This document shows, piece by piece, positions 33,746 through 44,760 of a stretch of DNA of 64,000 nucleotides. A model generated the notes under the pieces. The model saw nothing but the letters and a program-made list of their open reading frames with translations. It was not told the DNA's origin and made no database searches. The DNA is from Nageia nagi (Eukaryota; Pinophyta), in the NCBI GenBank assembly GCA_050084985.1, contig JBITNC010000001.1, positions 163,060,001-163,124,000 of the forward strand. Reading direction: 5' to 3'. Positions within the stretch are counted from its first letter, which is position 1. Each line of letters opens with the position of its first letter. Position numbers and translations under genes: made by a program.

Positions 33746-35442
33746 CATCATAAACTAACAAATTGATTAAACTAGTGATTTCTCCATACTAAACCTTCAA
33801 AATATGAAGTGTTGTATATTGTTGGAAAAAGCTTGAAGAAATATTTCCATTTGAGCTTTTTCCAATGGTATAAGAATCATCAATTTTAGATAAGTAGGTT
33901 TCTAGTGATTTATGTTTGTATTCAAATCGCTAAAAATAACATGAATAGATCAAATATCACAAAATTTATAATTTAATATTAATAAATTTGCAGATGATCG
34001 AAAATAGTCAATGGGTGTGGGAAAATATATATAATAAGAATAAGGGAGCGCCAAATGCAACTTAGATGTGGAAGAGTGAAAATGAGATTAAAAAAAAAAT
34101 TATGTTAAAAATATCATAGGTCTAGGTGAAGCTTAAAGCCTACATATAGGAACTCAAGGGGCTATGTTAGCATTTGAAGTTGAAAAGAAGCTCCTAATGT
34201 TACAACTAGAGGAAGTAGCCATAGCAGGTTTAGTAGTAATACACTGATAGATAATCCTTCTAGAGTCTTCATGGTTTATATGAATCTTCTTATTCATAAC
34301 TTCGTATTTTTAAAAATAGGATGTGATAAGTATGGAACTCATGTTATGTGATCTCTCAATAATCACTTTATGTCTATGCTAAATAGTGGTAATTCACACA
34401 TAAATATGGAGTATTATATATCATTTGAAAGGCATCAAATAGATATTTCCAATGGTATAATAATTACCATAATTGAACCTATAAATATCTAGAAATTCTT
34501 GGTAAAAGATGAATCACCATAAATTAGATCTAATTCAAGTTCATCACAAAATGAAGGTGAAGGTTTTGTGATTTTAACATAAAGCATATAATGTTATATA
34601 TTATTTGAAGGATCTTGAAAATACCTTTCTAATGATATATCAATTGATAGTTGAGAAAAATAAATTTGAAAAATCCTTGTAAATGGAATGATAAGTAGTT
34701 AGGATTCTATGAAATGACTTAATCAACTGGCGACATGAAAATGAAGTAGAATCGTGATAACTGTAACACAAAGTATGAAGTGCTACATATGGTTGGATAG
34801 ATCTTGAAAAGGGATTTATAATTGTATATGATTCATCAAGTTTGGAGTTGTTTCAACATCTAAATTATTATATAGAAATTAAATTAGTCATGTGTTCCAA
34901 CTAAGTATGGTTGGATTAAGTTTATATTAGGAAAACATGGATTGTGGTGGTGATTTACCAAAAAAGTATGGTAAATTATATGTTGTTGGAAAGGTTTTAG
35001 AACAAAATTTCTAATGGTATAACACACACCTTAAAAGGAGGTCTAGAATGAAAATTATAGTCTTCAAAATATTTTTGATCTTATAAAAAGAGTAATAGAT
35101 AATAAACACATAATTTGCTAAGAGAAAAACATGAAATGAAATATCCAACAAGTAAAATACCATAAAGATGATAGAAACATCATCTATATATAAGGTTTTA
35201 TAAGTGATTTATCAACACAACTTCATCAAGAGTGGAATAACATAATAAATTACAATTATAGAAATTTAAAACTTATGCAAAATACCCTCTTCTACTACTA
35301 TACAATGCAAAATGGATAAAATTCTATGAAAAATATCCCAATACATTCCTTCATGAAGGATATTGAGTGTTTAGGACTGGTGTGAAATTGATATAGTATA
35401 AAGTGTACCAAACAAAGTTAAGGAAATAAAAGGGATGCTTAT
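33746..35442 (-). repeat. Copia LTR-like sequence, copy 2 (element C2)
   Basis: Aligned with 27629-29221 and 29508-29680, lacking the (AT)32 tract and the LINE 3' fragment. It is broken at 35442 by a solo LTR and continues at 36746. Confidence 0.7.
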
Positions 35443-36740
35443 TGTAGACACCCAAAAATTACATATTTTGAGCATTTACCAACATTTGAGCATAAACCAT
35501 AAAATCGATCAAAACAAGTCAAATTTGTCAAAATCATAACTTTTTAGTCAGTAGATCGATTGGGTAATCGGCCTACCAATTAGCCAATATTAAAACATAG
35601 CACACACAAAAGCATTAAACAATTGGCATGTAAATTATGATGATTTGATAATCAACTTGTCGATCAAGAATAAAATATTTATAAAAGTTCATCAATGACC
35701 TCATTTGTGAGGATCACTTGATTTTTTTTTTAGAAATCTTAATATTTTTTTAGCATTGCAGAGCATTTACATGAGTATTTTGAATAATTGAGAACTTCTT
35801 TAATCATTTGTTAGGGTTCTGAAGAAAACCACCTTCATATAAGCTACAACCTTGTATTCTCATCCCATCACATGATGGAAAAAGGTATAATCTAGCATGT
35901 TTGTCATATTATTATGCTTGTATCTTTGTCTTTCTTGTGATTGTAAGTTAAAGACATAATTTTGAGCATCATTGAGGAAAATTGGAGCTATTGCACATCC
36001 TTCTTTAGCATATATTTGCTTTATCTTGCATATTATGTGCATATAGAATTCGTTTAGGCTAATAATCAATCTTATAGTTTTAGCAAGAATCTTTATCTTA
36101 GGGTTTTAGCAAGGATATTTATCTTAACATCTTATACTATAATTAATCGTACCCTTTATCATTGTTTAGTATTATATTGGAAATAATATTTGTGGGTATT
36201 GTTAATGACTCATGTGTTACATTTATATACCTTTCTTGATTATTTGGTGATTTATTTAGCGCATCTTATCATTGTATCATTATAGCACATATTTATCATA
36301 ATTTTGAGCATTATCATTATCATAACATCAATCTTTATTGATCTTTTTAACATAAAGAAATATTATCAAGCATCTAACATCATCATAACACATCATTCAT
36401 GCATGTAGGCATCATTATATTTTCTACTATCCTCTTGAATACGGATAAGGGGGCCTACATATACTTAAGTTGGGATTTACCCTACTTGTTGGGTTATAGG
36501 ATCTCAATGACCTAGGGTTTGAGATTCCCCCTAACACATATTATTTTTCAAAGTTGTTAGATACATCAAGACATACAAGTGGAACAAGACAAAGGATAAT
36601 TTATCTCTATCATTTATCTTTGTTAATTTACCATATCATATAATCATATAGTTAATAGCATGCTTGTGTTGTTTAAGTTTATTGTAATTTTTAGCTAGGC
36701 GATTTAATTGGTTCATCTGTGTAAGAAATTTAGCCACATA
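35443..36740 (+). mobile_element. Solo LTR, 1298 bp, with perfect target duplication
   Basis: It starts TGTAGACACCCAAAAATT and ends AGCCACATA. It is flanked by CTTAT at 35438-35442 and 36741-36745. Removing it and one CTTAT restores GGGATGCTTATGATTTACAA, which aligns with GGATGATCATGCTTTACAA at 29665. No coding domain lies inside (the 69-codon minus frame at 35860-36069 is not recognised). It is what remains after recombination between two LTRs. The orientation is tentative. Confidence 0.85.
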
Positions 36741-36745
36741 CTTAT

Positions 36746-37189
36746 GATTTACAATAGAATAAAATGTGAGAGTATTAAATTTCATCTACATGCCTACAAT
36801 AGAAATTAAAGTCAGATAAATGTAGTACTTGATTGGTATGATCATTGGAAAAATATTTGAACATTCAACCATCACAAATGCAAAAATTAAACTATGGAAT
36901 AGTAATTTCGTTCATTTTTCCCCTTAATTTCAATGATTTGTATGTCGATTTAATTCCTTAGAGTTTGAAATAGAGTACAAAGTGTGACGAAAAAAGTGAA
37001 GAAAATAAATAGATGCTTGTACTTTACAACGTAATAAATTATGAGAGTATTAAATCTCATCTGCATGCCTACAATAGAAATTAAAGTCATGTACATGCAA
37101 TACTTGATTGGCATGATCGTTGGAAAAATATTTTAATATTAAACCACCACATCTACAAAAATTAAATCATGGAATATTAATTTATTTCA
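36746..37189 (-). repeat. Two copia LTR ends in tandem
   Basis: The interval 36746-36920 and the interval 36990-37189 are two copies of the same LTR end (GAGAGTATTAAATYTCATCT, CTACAATAGAAATTAAAGTCA). Between them, 36920-36972 is a stub of element interior (AATTCCTTAGAGTTTGAAAT) corresponding to 37200-37245. The second copy ends at 37189 (TTTCA), followed by the C2 interior. Confidence 0.75.
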
Positions 37190-38720
37190 TTTTACCCTTA
37201 ACGTTAATGGCTTGTATATCAATTTAGTTCCTCAAAATTTGAAGTCAATCTTTCACAAATGCTTTAGTGAATATATATGTAAGTATATCCTTATAAACTC
37301 AATGAATCTATCTTTCACTAAATTATGCATAAAATGATGGTTAATATCAATATGTTTGATCTAGTTGTGAAACATTAAATTCATCATCATGGTGATAGTG
37401 TTAGTGTTACCACGATGAATCTTGATAACGAATCTCCATTCCAAGGTGTTCAAATAACCTTACCATTGAAATACTTGAGTTCAAGCAAAGGATGTAGCCA
37501 TATATTCTACCACAAAAGTAGATAATGAAACTATGTGTTATTTTTTGTTGCTCCATGAATTCAAGTTTTCATCAAAGAAGAATGCATAACCAAATATGTT
37601 TTTCCTTACGTAAAGGATTCCTTCCTAGTTAGCGTATATGACTTATTCAAAATTATTAGCAATATAATATAAATCAAAATATTTTATGCCACTTACATAA
37701 AAAAGGATTCTCTTCGCTTTTTTTGAATGGGATTCATTTGGTGAATGCATGAATCTTGCTACAAAACTGACCACAAATATAATATCAAGTCTCATAAATA
37801 TTAGATACATCAATCTACCAATAAAAAAATTATATAATGTTGTATTCACAAGAGGAGAAGAGTCCTCTTTCTTCAACTTACAACCTACTATTGTTGGTGT
37901 AGCAATATGTTTGTAGTTCTACAAGGTGAATATGACTAAAAGGTCTTCAATATATTTTATTTAAGCGATGAAAATACATTTAAATTATTATTTTACTTAC
38001 ATTAAGGAAGTACTACATTTCTCCCAAGTTACTCATCTCAAACTCATTCACCATGGCGATCTTGAATTATTTGACCAAGGAAGTGGAACTACTCATGAAA
38101 ATTATATCATCAACATACAAGTAAATAATGATGAAATTAGATCCATTTATCTTTGTGTACATCATGCTTTACATTGAATACCTCTGATAGCCATTATGAT
38201 GTAAATAGGTGTCAATTCTAAGATATCATGCTCTAGATGCTTGTTTAAGCCCATAAAGAGCTTTCTTCAATGTGTATACTTTATCTTCATGACCTATTAC
38301 TATAAATCCTTGTGGCTTTTCCATATAGACTTCTTCCTCTAAATCTTCATTCAAGAAGGTTGATTTTACAGCCATTTGATAAACAACAAGACTAAAATGG
38401 GAAGATATACCTAGAAGAGGTATGATTTCTTATGTTTTTCAAGTAATGCAAATGTCTCTTCATACTCTAGTCATTTTTTAACATAACTTTCTGCCACTAG
38501 GAGAGCTTCGTATTTGGCAATGATACCATCAACATTGTATTTTAATTTATACATCCATTTTACACCAATAATGGCCTTTCCTTTTGGAGGAGAAATAAGC
38601 TCCCAAGAGTCATTTTTTGAATCTGTTTCATCTCATCTTCCATAACCTTTCACCAATCTTCATTACTAGGTGATTACTAGTTCCTTATTAGAAGTTGGAA
38701 GGCTCAAAAAATTAGATGAC
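37190..38720 (-). pseudogene. Ty1/copia C2 RNase H and reverse transcriptase
   Basis: RNase H is legible between about 37200 and 37620 (SLSTFVVEYMA, HNLVKDRFIEF-like phrases). The frame 37643-37876 has LYNFFIGRLMYLIFMRLDII and FMHSPNESHSKKAKRILFYV, the copia reverse transcriptase C-terminus. At 38100-38130 the catalytic LYVDDIIFMSS is intact, with an in-frame stop a dozen codons on. The start, GVKWMYKLKYNVDG, is near 38540. It would copy the element RNA but is inactivated by stops. Confidence 0.88.
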
Positions 38721-40417
38721 ATCAAAGCATAATTAATCATATGATCACCTTAATTTTTTTATTATCTTGTGACTCTTCATGTGAAATCTTCATTTGACAT
38801 TTGGGACTATGGATGATACTTGTTGATTCTTTTCTTATTGGATTCACCTCTTAAGGAAAAATTATCTACAAGAGTGTTGGTTTATTGGATTTGCAATGGA
38901 TCAATAGTCTCATTACAACTTGACTTATCAAACTAAGGAATGATTCCAACATTATCATCCTTCTTCTTATGTGCTTTCCCTTTATTGAATATCATATCTC
39001 TACTAATATAAAGCTTGTTAGTAAGTGGATCATAACACTTATAATATTTGGATTCATCAATATATCCAACAAAGATACACTTGATGGATTTCTCATCCAA
39101 ATTCTTCATTTTCTCCTTAGTAATATGCGCATCACAAGTAGAACAAAATATCCTTAAGTGTGAAATACAAGGTTTCTTACCAAACCAATCTTTATAGGGA
39201 GTAGAGTCATGTATTACCTTTGTAGGGCATCAATTAAGATTATATATAATTGTATGAACAATAATTCACCCCACAATTTGTTGGGCAACACTATCTCCTT
39301 CAACATGCAACAAGTCATCTCAACAACAATATTGGTCTTGCTTTCCACCACTCCATTTTGCTTAAGATTGTATGTTGTTGTATATTATCTCTTAATTCCA
39401 TGTATGTTGCAATAATATTTGAATTCATTTAAGATAATGTTTCACTATAATAAATTTTAAATTTCTTGATACTATAACTTGACTATTTCTTAACTTCAGC
39501 CTTGAACTTGGTAAACCAGTCAAAAGTATATAATTTTACATGCAACAAATATAAGCAACTCTTTCTTGAATGGTCATTAGTAAATATCAACATGTACTTA
39601 CATTTATTGATGTTTGGACTCTACATATTACCATAAATATCTACATACACCAATTCTAATGGTTTCTTTTATCTATATTAGTGATAGGAAACTTCTCTTT
39701 ATGTTGTTTCCCAAAAATACAACTTTCACATAAATAATCTGAAGGATGTGCAATTGTTGGCAGACCTCTTATAAGTTTTCTTTTGTATTCCATCTAATGA
39801 GTTAAAATTGAAGTGGTCAAACTTGTTATGCCATAGCCATGCCAAATCAACTATGGTATTCAAATAATAGCAATTGGTTATATTTTAAGCATATGCATTT
39901 TGTTCACATACATGAGAATAGTGGCAGCTAGTTGATGATTGATCTTACTTGTAATTTTGCAACTATTTTTCTCAAATATAATTAACCAATGCTTAATAAG
40001 TTGTGCTTCAGTCATGAAATATAAAGAGTATCATGCATGTAAATAATCTCACCAATTTTGGACTTTAAGAAAAGAGTTTCTTTATCAACAATGCTAACCT
40101 GATTGTTGTTTATACACTTATCTTATTCATTGATATTTTATTCAAGTTTTAGAAATATCTTCTTATTCTTATTCATGTAATTTGAACAACTATTATTAAG
40201 GTACCAAGCATGATCTTTAATAGTCATAAATTTGGTGCAAGATAAGAAGAGACTATTTTCATCTTTCTCTTCATTGTAGTTGACTTTTTATTGATTAATT
40301 TTCATATAACATTGTTGCTTAATCTGTTCATATTTTCCACAAAAGCCATAATATTTTTTGGTTGAGTTATGATTTTTTTCATTTGACCTGCCTCTTCCTC
40401 TATCACAACAAAGTATG
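38721..40417 (-). pseudogene. Ty1/copia C2 integrase and gag
   Basis: Reading minus, 39000-39080 gives FVGYIDESKYYKCYDPLTNK and SRDMIF, the integrase C-terminal region. At 39290-39360 it gives QNGVVERKTNIVVEM, the catalytic-Glu motif. The interval 39530-39780 covers the integrase N-terminus and core start. Near 40330-40370 FCGKYEQIKQQC is a damaged CCHC zinc knuckle, with the first Cys and the His lost. The gag-to-integrase order is typical of copia. The element breaks off at 40417. Confidence 0.8.
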
Positions 40418-41073
40418 TAAATTAATTATATAAGTTTAGAAATTTCTTGGAATGAGCTTTCCAAAAATGTAATGCACACCTTAAAATGAGGTCTATAATG
40501 AAATTTATAGCTCTCTATAGCTTATCTATCTTTTAAAAATAATGGTAGATAATAAACACAAATTTCTCCAAGAAAAATACATGAAATAAAATACCTAATA
40601 AGTAAAATACAACATAGATGATAGAAATACTTTCTATATTGATCCAAAATAGATATACAAACTTTTACAAGTATTTATCAATATAAATTTCTCCTAAAGT
40701 GGAAAAACATAGCAAATTACAATTATAAAGCCACAAAAGTTATATAGAATACTTTCTTCTACTGCTACACAATACAAAATGAATACAATTATATGGAAAA
40801 TATCCCAATACATTCCTTCATGGAGGAGAATGAGTATTTGGGATTGTTTTCAAATTGATAGAATAAAAAGTACACCTAGCAAAGTCAAGAAAACAAAATG
40901 AACACCCATTCTTTACAACAAAATGAACTATGAGAGTATTAATTATCATCTATATATTTGCATTGGAAATTAAAGTATGTGCAATAGTCAACTGGTATGA
41001 TCATTGAGAAAATATTTGAATATTCAACTACCATATATGCAAAAATCAAACCATGGAACATTAATTTATTTCA
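40418..41073 (-). repeat. 5' LTR fragment of copia C2
   Basis: Matches 28890-29221 plus 29510-29833 and 34960-35440 (AATAAACACAAATTTCTCCAAG, CAATACATTCCTTCATGGAG). No primer-binding site is visible at 40417, so the junction with gag looks like a deletion. The LTR end TTTCA is at 41073 and is followed by LINE sequence. Confidence 0.7.
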
Positions 41074-41850
41074 ATGGATTGGACATGAATTACTCAGCAG
41101 AATACCCTCCATCAAAATTGACTTTGAGAAGGATTTATTTTGGTCATGTTTCAAGCACTTGGATTTGACACACACTTTGTCTATATTGTTTCCATGTTGT
41201 TTAAATACGTATCACCTATTATATCATTGAATAATTATCAAACTAAATCTGTTGGACTATTCCATTTAGTTCATCAAGGATGGCCTCTTTCTCCTTCCCT
41301 ATATGTGCTTATTGCAAAGTCTTTAGTTATCTACTTGGAGCTCAAGTCACTCAAGGACTAGTTAGGGAATTTCTCTCTATAAAAATGAAGGGCAATTAGT
41401 CAATGGTCACTTCACTGATGATTCATTTGTTTACCATTTGAGAAGATGAACAATCAATCATACAAGCTCTTCATAGTCCAAATATCTTTTTGAAGGTTTC
41501 TAGTTCTAGTATATAATGGTAGAAAACTTCCTACTTCAGGAAATCACCACTCCCAATGTTAAATTGGCTTAAATTTTTCTAGCAGAATTAACTTTAACTA
41601 AGAAAAATTTATAAGTTTCTTAGAATTCCCTTTGGCTTTCAAGGTTCTCCCTATCAATTCTAGGAGTTAGTTGTACAAAAAGTGAATAAAAAATTGGATT
41701 ACTGGCTTACCAAAAATCTTTCCATGATAGGGAAATTTCAAATATACTCTTATTGGTTCCCTTCATGTTTACTACATATCTTATTGGTTCCCTTCACATG
41801 CATGCTATCATAAGATTAAAAAAAGATCCATTTGGTAACCTAGGATTTTT
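41074..41850 (+). pseudogene. LINE reverse transcriptase fragment
   Basis: Plus-strand frames give WSCFKHLDLTHTLSI and VHQGWPLSPSLYVLIAKSL (the G-Q-G-x-PLSP palm motif). Near 41410 HFTDDSFVYHL stands where LINEs have FADD, so the first position is altered. Frames then change through WLKFF and LEFPLAF. A small tandem duplication of TTGGTTCCCTTCA lies at 41750-41800. It abuts the copia LTR at 41073. Confidence 0.8.
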
Positions 41851-41989
41851 ATTACTTTTCTTGATATTTTCTTTGGGCCAATTCTACCCTAAAGAGAGGG
41901 TTCCATTGAGTAGCCTGAGATATTTGTTGTCCTCCCAAAAGCTTAAGAGGGATGGAACTACTAGATTACAAACAATAAGGAATTACATT
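41851..41989. other. Spacer, possibly more LINE sequence
   Basis: A plus frame (41753-42085) runs through it without a recognised motif. Confidence 0.3.
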
Positions 41990-44760
41990 GTGTGCAAGTG
42001 GATTATTTTAGCTTTGAAAGGCTTAAAAGCTTGGAAAATGTTGGTTCAATATTTAGTCTTAATCGTCAAGCGTGGAAGAGCATGAAATTAGTGGAAGTTG
42101 ACCTAATTAATTTGATTAATAAAACTAATAAAATTGAAAGGATGAACTCAATTTTCAACTCCACAATCATATCCCTCATTCCCAAAAAGCACAAGTTTAC
42201 TTCCCTTAATGAATTCAAGCTTATCTCCCTTTGTAACTAAATATATAAAATCATTGCCAAAGCTATAGCAATCAAAATAAAAGGTATCTTATTGAACTCC
42301 ATCTCTAACAAACAATTTGGTTTTTTAAATATTAGGAAAATTTATGAGGTTGTGGGAGTAGCATAAGAAATTTTGTGCTCAATCAACCCTAAGAAAATAT
42401 CAACCATGAGACTAAAAGTTGATCTATCGAAGATGTTTGATAAAGTCAATTGTCTCTACCTAAGAATAATCTTGATCCATATAAGATTTTATCTTCAAAT
42501 TATCAATTGGATCATGGGTTGTTTGACCTTAGTTTATTTTTCTCTTTTAATTAATGGTTTAGCCTCTAGTTTCTTTCAAGCCTTCCGTAAAGTAAGAGAA
42601 GAATGCCCCTTATCCCCGCTCTTGTTTCTATTATTTACAAGACTTACTGAAGTATTCTTAAATATAAAATATAAGGTTTTATAAAAGGTATTAAAATAAG
42701 CAAAAGAACAAGGATCTCTCATCCGCCATATGTGGATCATATTCTTCTTTTTTTAGATGGATCAACTAGATGTTTGAAACAATCTCTAAACCTATTTTGA
42801 TAAGCCTCCAAAAAGGAAAACTCAAATATTTTTTTCAACAAGGTTCACCAAGAAAGAATAGGTATGTGTTATAAGCTTTCACTTTCTATTCAATAGATTA
42901 GACCTCCAAAAAGGTCTCAAATACTTGGGTTTCTTTCTAAAAGCAAATGATTTCTCCAATTGGGACTAGTCTTTATTGATAAAAAGATAGAAAATAAAAC
43001 TAGCATATGGTGCAATAGATGGTTACCTTTGGGAGGAAGACTAACCTTAGTCAAATCAATTTTAGAGGCCATTCCAATCTTCTAGTATTCCTTGATCAAC
43101 ATCTTAAAAGGTATTTTATACAAAATTATATAGCTCAACTTTAAGTTTCTTTAGATAGAAAATGAAAGGACAAAGAAGGAATCACTCTAGTAAATTAAAA
43201 AACATTAGCTACACCCAAGGATTAAGGTGGTCGAAGGATCAAAAACACTTCCCTTTTTGGAATAGCCCTTATGGCAAAATGTATCTGGAAGCTAATTTCC
43301 CAAACAAGTCTATGGAGTAAAATTTTACAAGAAAAGGATATAGAATTGTTTATCTTTGGAGGAATTAGGACTCCAAATAAAATAATCATTGAATGGATCT
43401 AGCATTTGGAAGATAATGATCTATGCATACCCCTTGATAGGAGACTAGCTTGCATGGAAAATTGGAAATGGCCTAAAGGTAGAACTTGGCTAAGATCCTT
43501 AGAATAGATGTAGAGATCTTTTCAAACTTTAGAAAAACACAATCAGAAAATTGAGATCATAAATCTAGTCCAAGCAATTAATCCCACCACATTTACCCCA
43601 TGGAGGCAAGATTGGAAGAAAGTGGAGGATTTAAGTCTTCAAGGTCTTGAAGCTATCCATTGGGATAGTTTAATGAAAAGACTCCAAGAAGGACACACCA
43701 AAATTTAAAGACATGAGGATTCCCTAATCTAGACTAAAAATGGTCCCATAGGGGAATATTCACCAAAATTTGGATATAGGACCTTAACAAATGATAGAAA
43801 CGTAGAAGCAACCTAGTGGTGGAAACCAATTTGGAAACTTAAAGCTCTCCTAAAAATAAATTTATACCTATAGTTAGCACTTAAAAAAAAGTGTTACATA
43901 GAAAGTCCTACATAAGAGTAACTAGAATGGCCGAGGAAGATGTCAACTTTGCAAGAAGGATGATGTAACAATAGATCATCTATTAGTCTCATGTTTTTTC
44001 CCCAAACAAGTTTAGAAGGAAGTACCAATGCAACTCAAGATCCCCATAGGTTGGCAAGGAAATACCTTAAAAGAGTGTCTAAAATTTTAGATAGAAAATG
44101 CCTTCTCAAAAAAGTTCAAATCACTCCCTATGTTCATCTCATGGGGCATATGGCTTGCCATAAATGTAGGAAATTTTCGAAGCCATGAAAACCTTCACTA
44201 GCATACATCCCTTTAAATCCTATCCAATTTCAACAACCACTCTTTCTACATCAATTAAAAAATCCAACTCTCCACCTCAACAAATATTGATCAATCAAGG
44301 GCTTGGGGCTTTTCAATGGGGCAAGTCATGATAACTCAATGATTAATGGAGCTAGAAGCACTCTCCACCTAGTCAAGAACCACCATCTCTCCTACCAAGA
44401 AGACTAGGGAAACACAAACAATTTTACCGATCTTTTTTGTACTTAAAATTCTTACACAAAAATCAAAATCCAAAGGCATCAAAGACCTTCAAATATTTGG
44501 GGATTCAAAAGTAGTAATAAATTAGATGAGGGGTGCTTACAAAATGGAAAACCTCTTATCACAACCTCTATTTGCACAAGTCAATGAAGCATTGCATAGT
44601 GCAAGGGACTTCACCTTACAACATATCTTCCAATAATTGAATAATTAGATGAACTTTCAAATGAAGCAATGAGTTTAAAAACATGGACATGCATAATTCA
44701 AGAGCACAAAGGACATTCCTCCATCCAACCATCACCTCAATTTGGGAGATCAAATATAGT
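41990..44760 (+). mobile_element. LINE ORF2 remnant, reverse transcriptase to RNase H
   Basis: Ordered plus-strand motifs, interrupted by stops: NSTIISLIPKKHKFTSLNEF and KLISLCN (42160-42240), IYKIIAKAIA, ISNKQFGFL, LKVDLSKMFDKVN (42415-42450), NWIMGCLTLVYFSLLINGL, CPLSPLLFLLF (42600-42640). After a damaged YADD region come WLPLGGRLTLVKSILEAIP (43020) and IALMAKCIWKLISQTSLWSK (43265), then an RNase H-like FNGASHDN near 44310. It is a 5'-truncated L1-type LINE of the kind that carries a C-terminal RNase H. It is inactive. Confidence 0.88.

Noticed and set aside
35860-36069. 69-codon minus frame within the solo LTR
   Set aside because: It lies wholly inside the LTR and shows no domain.
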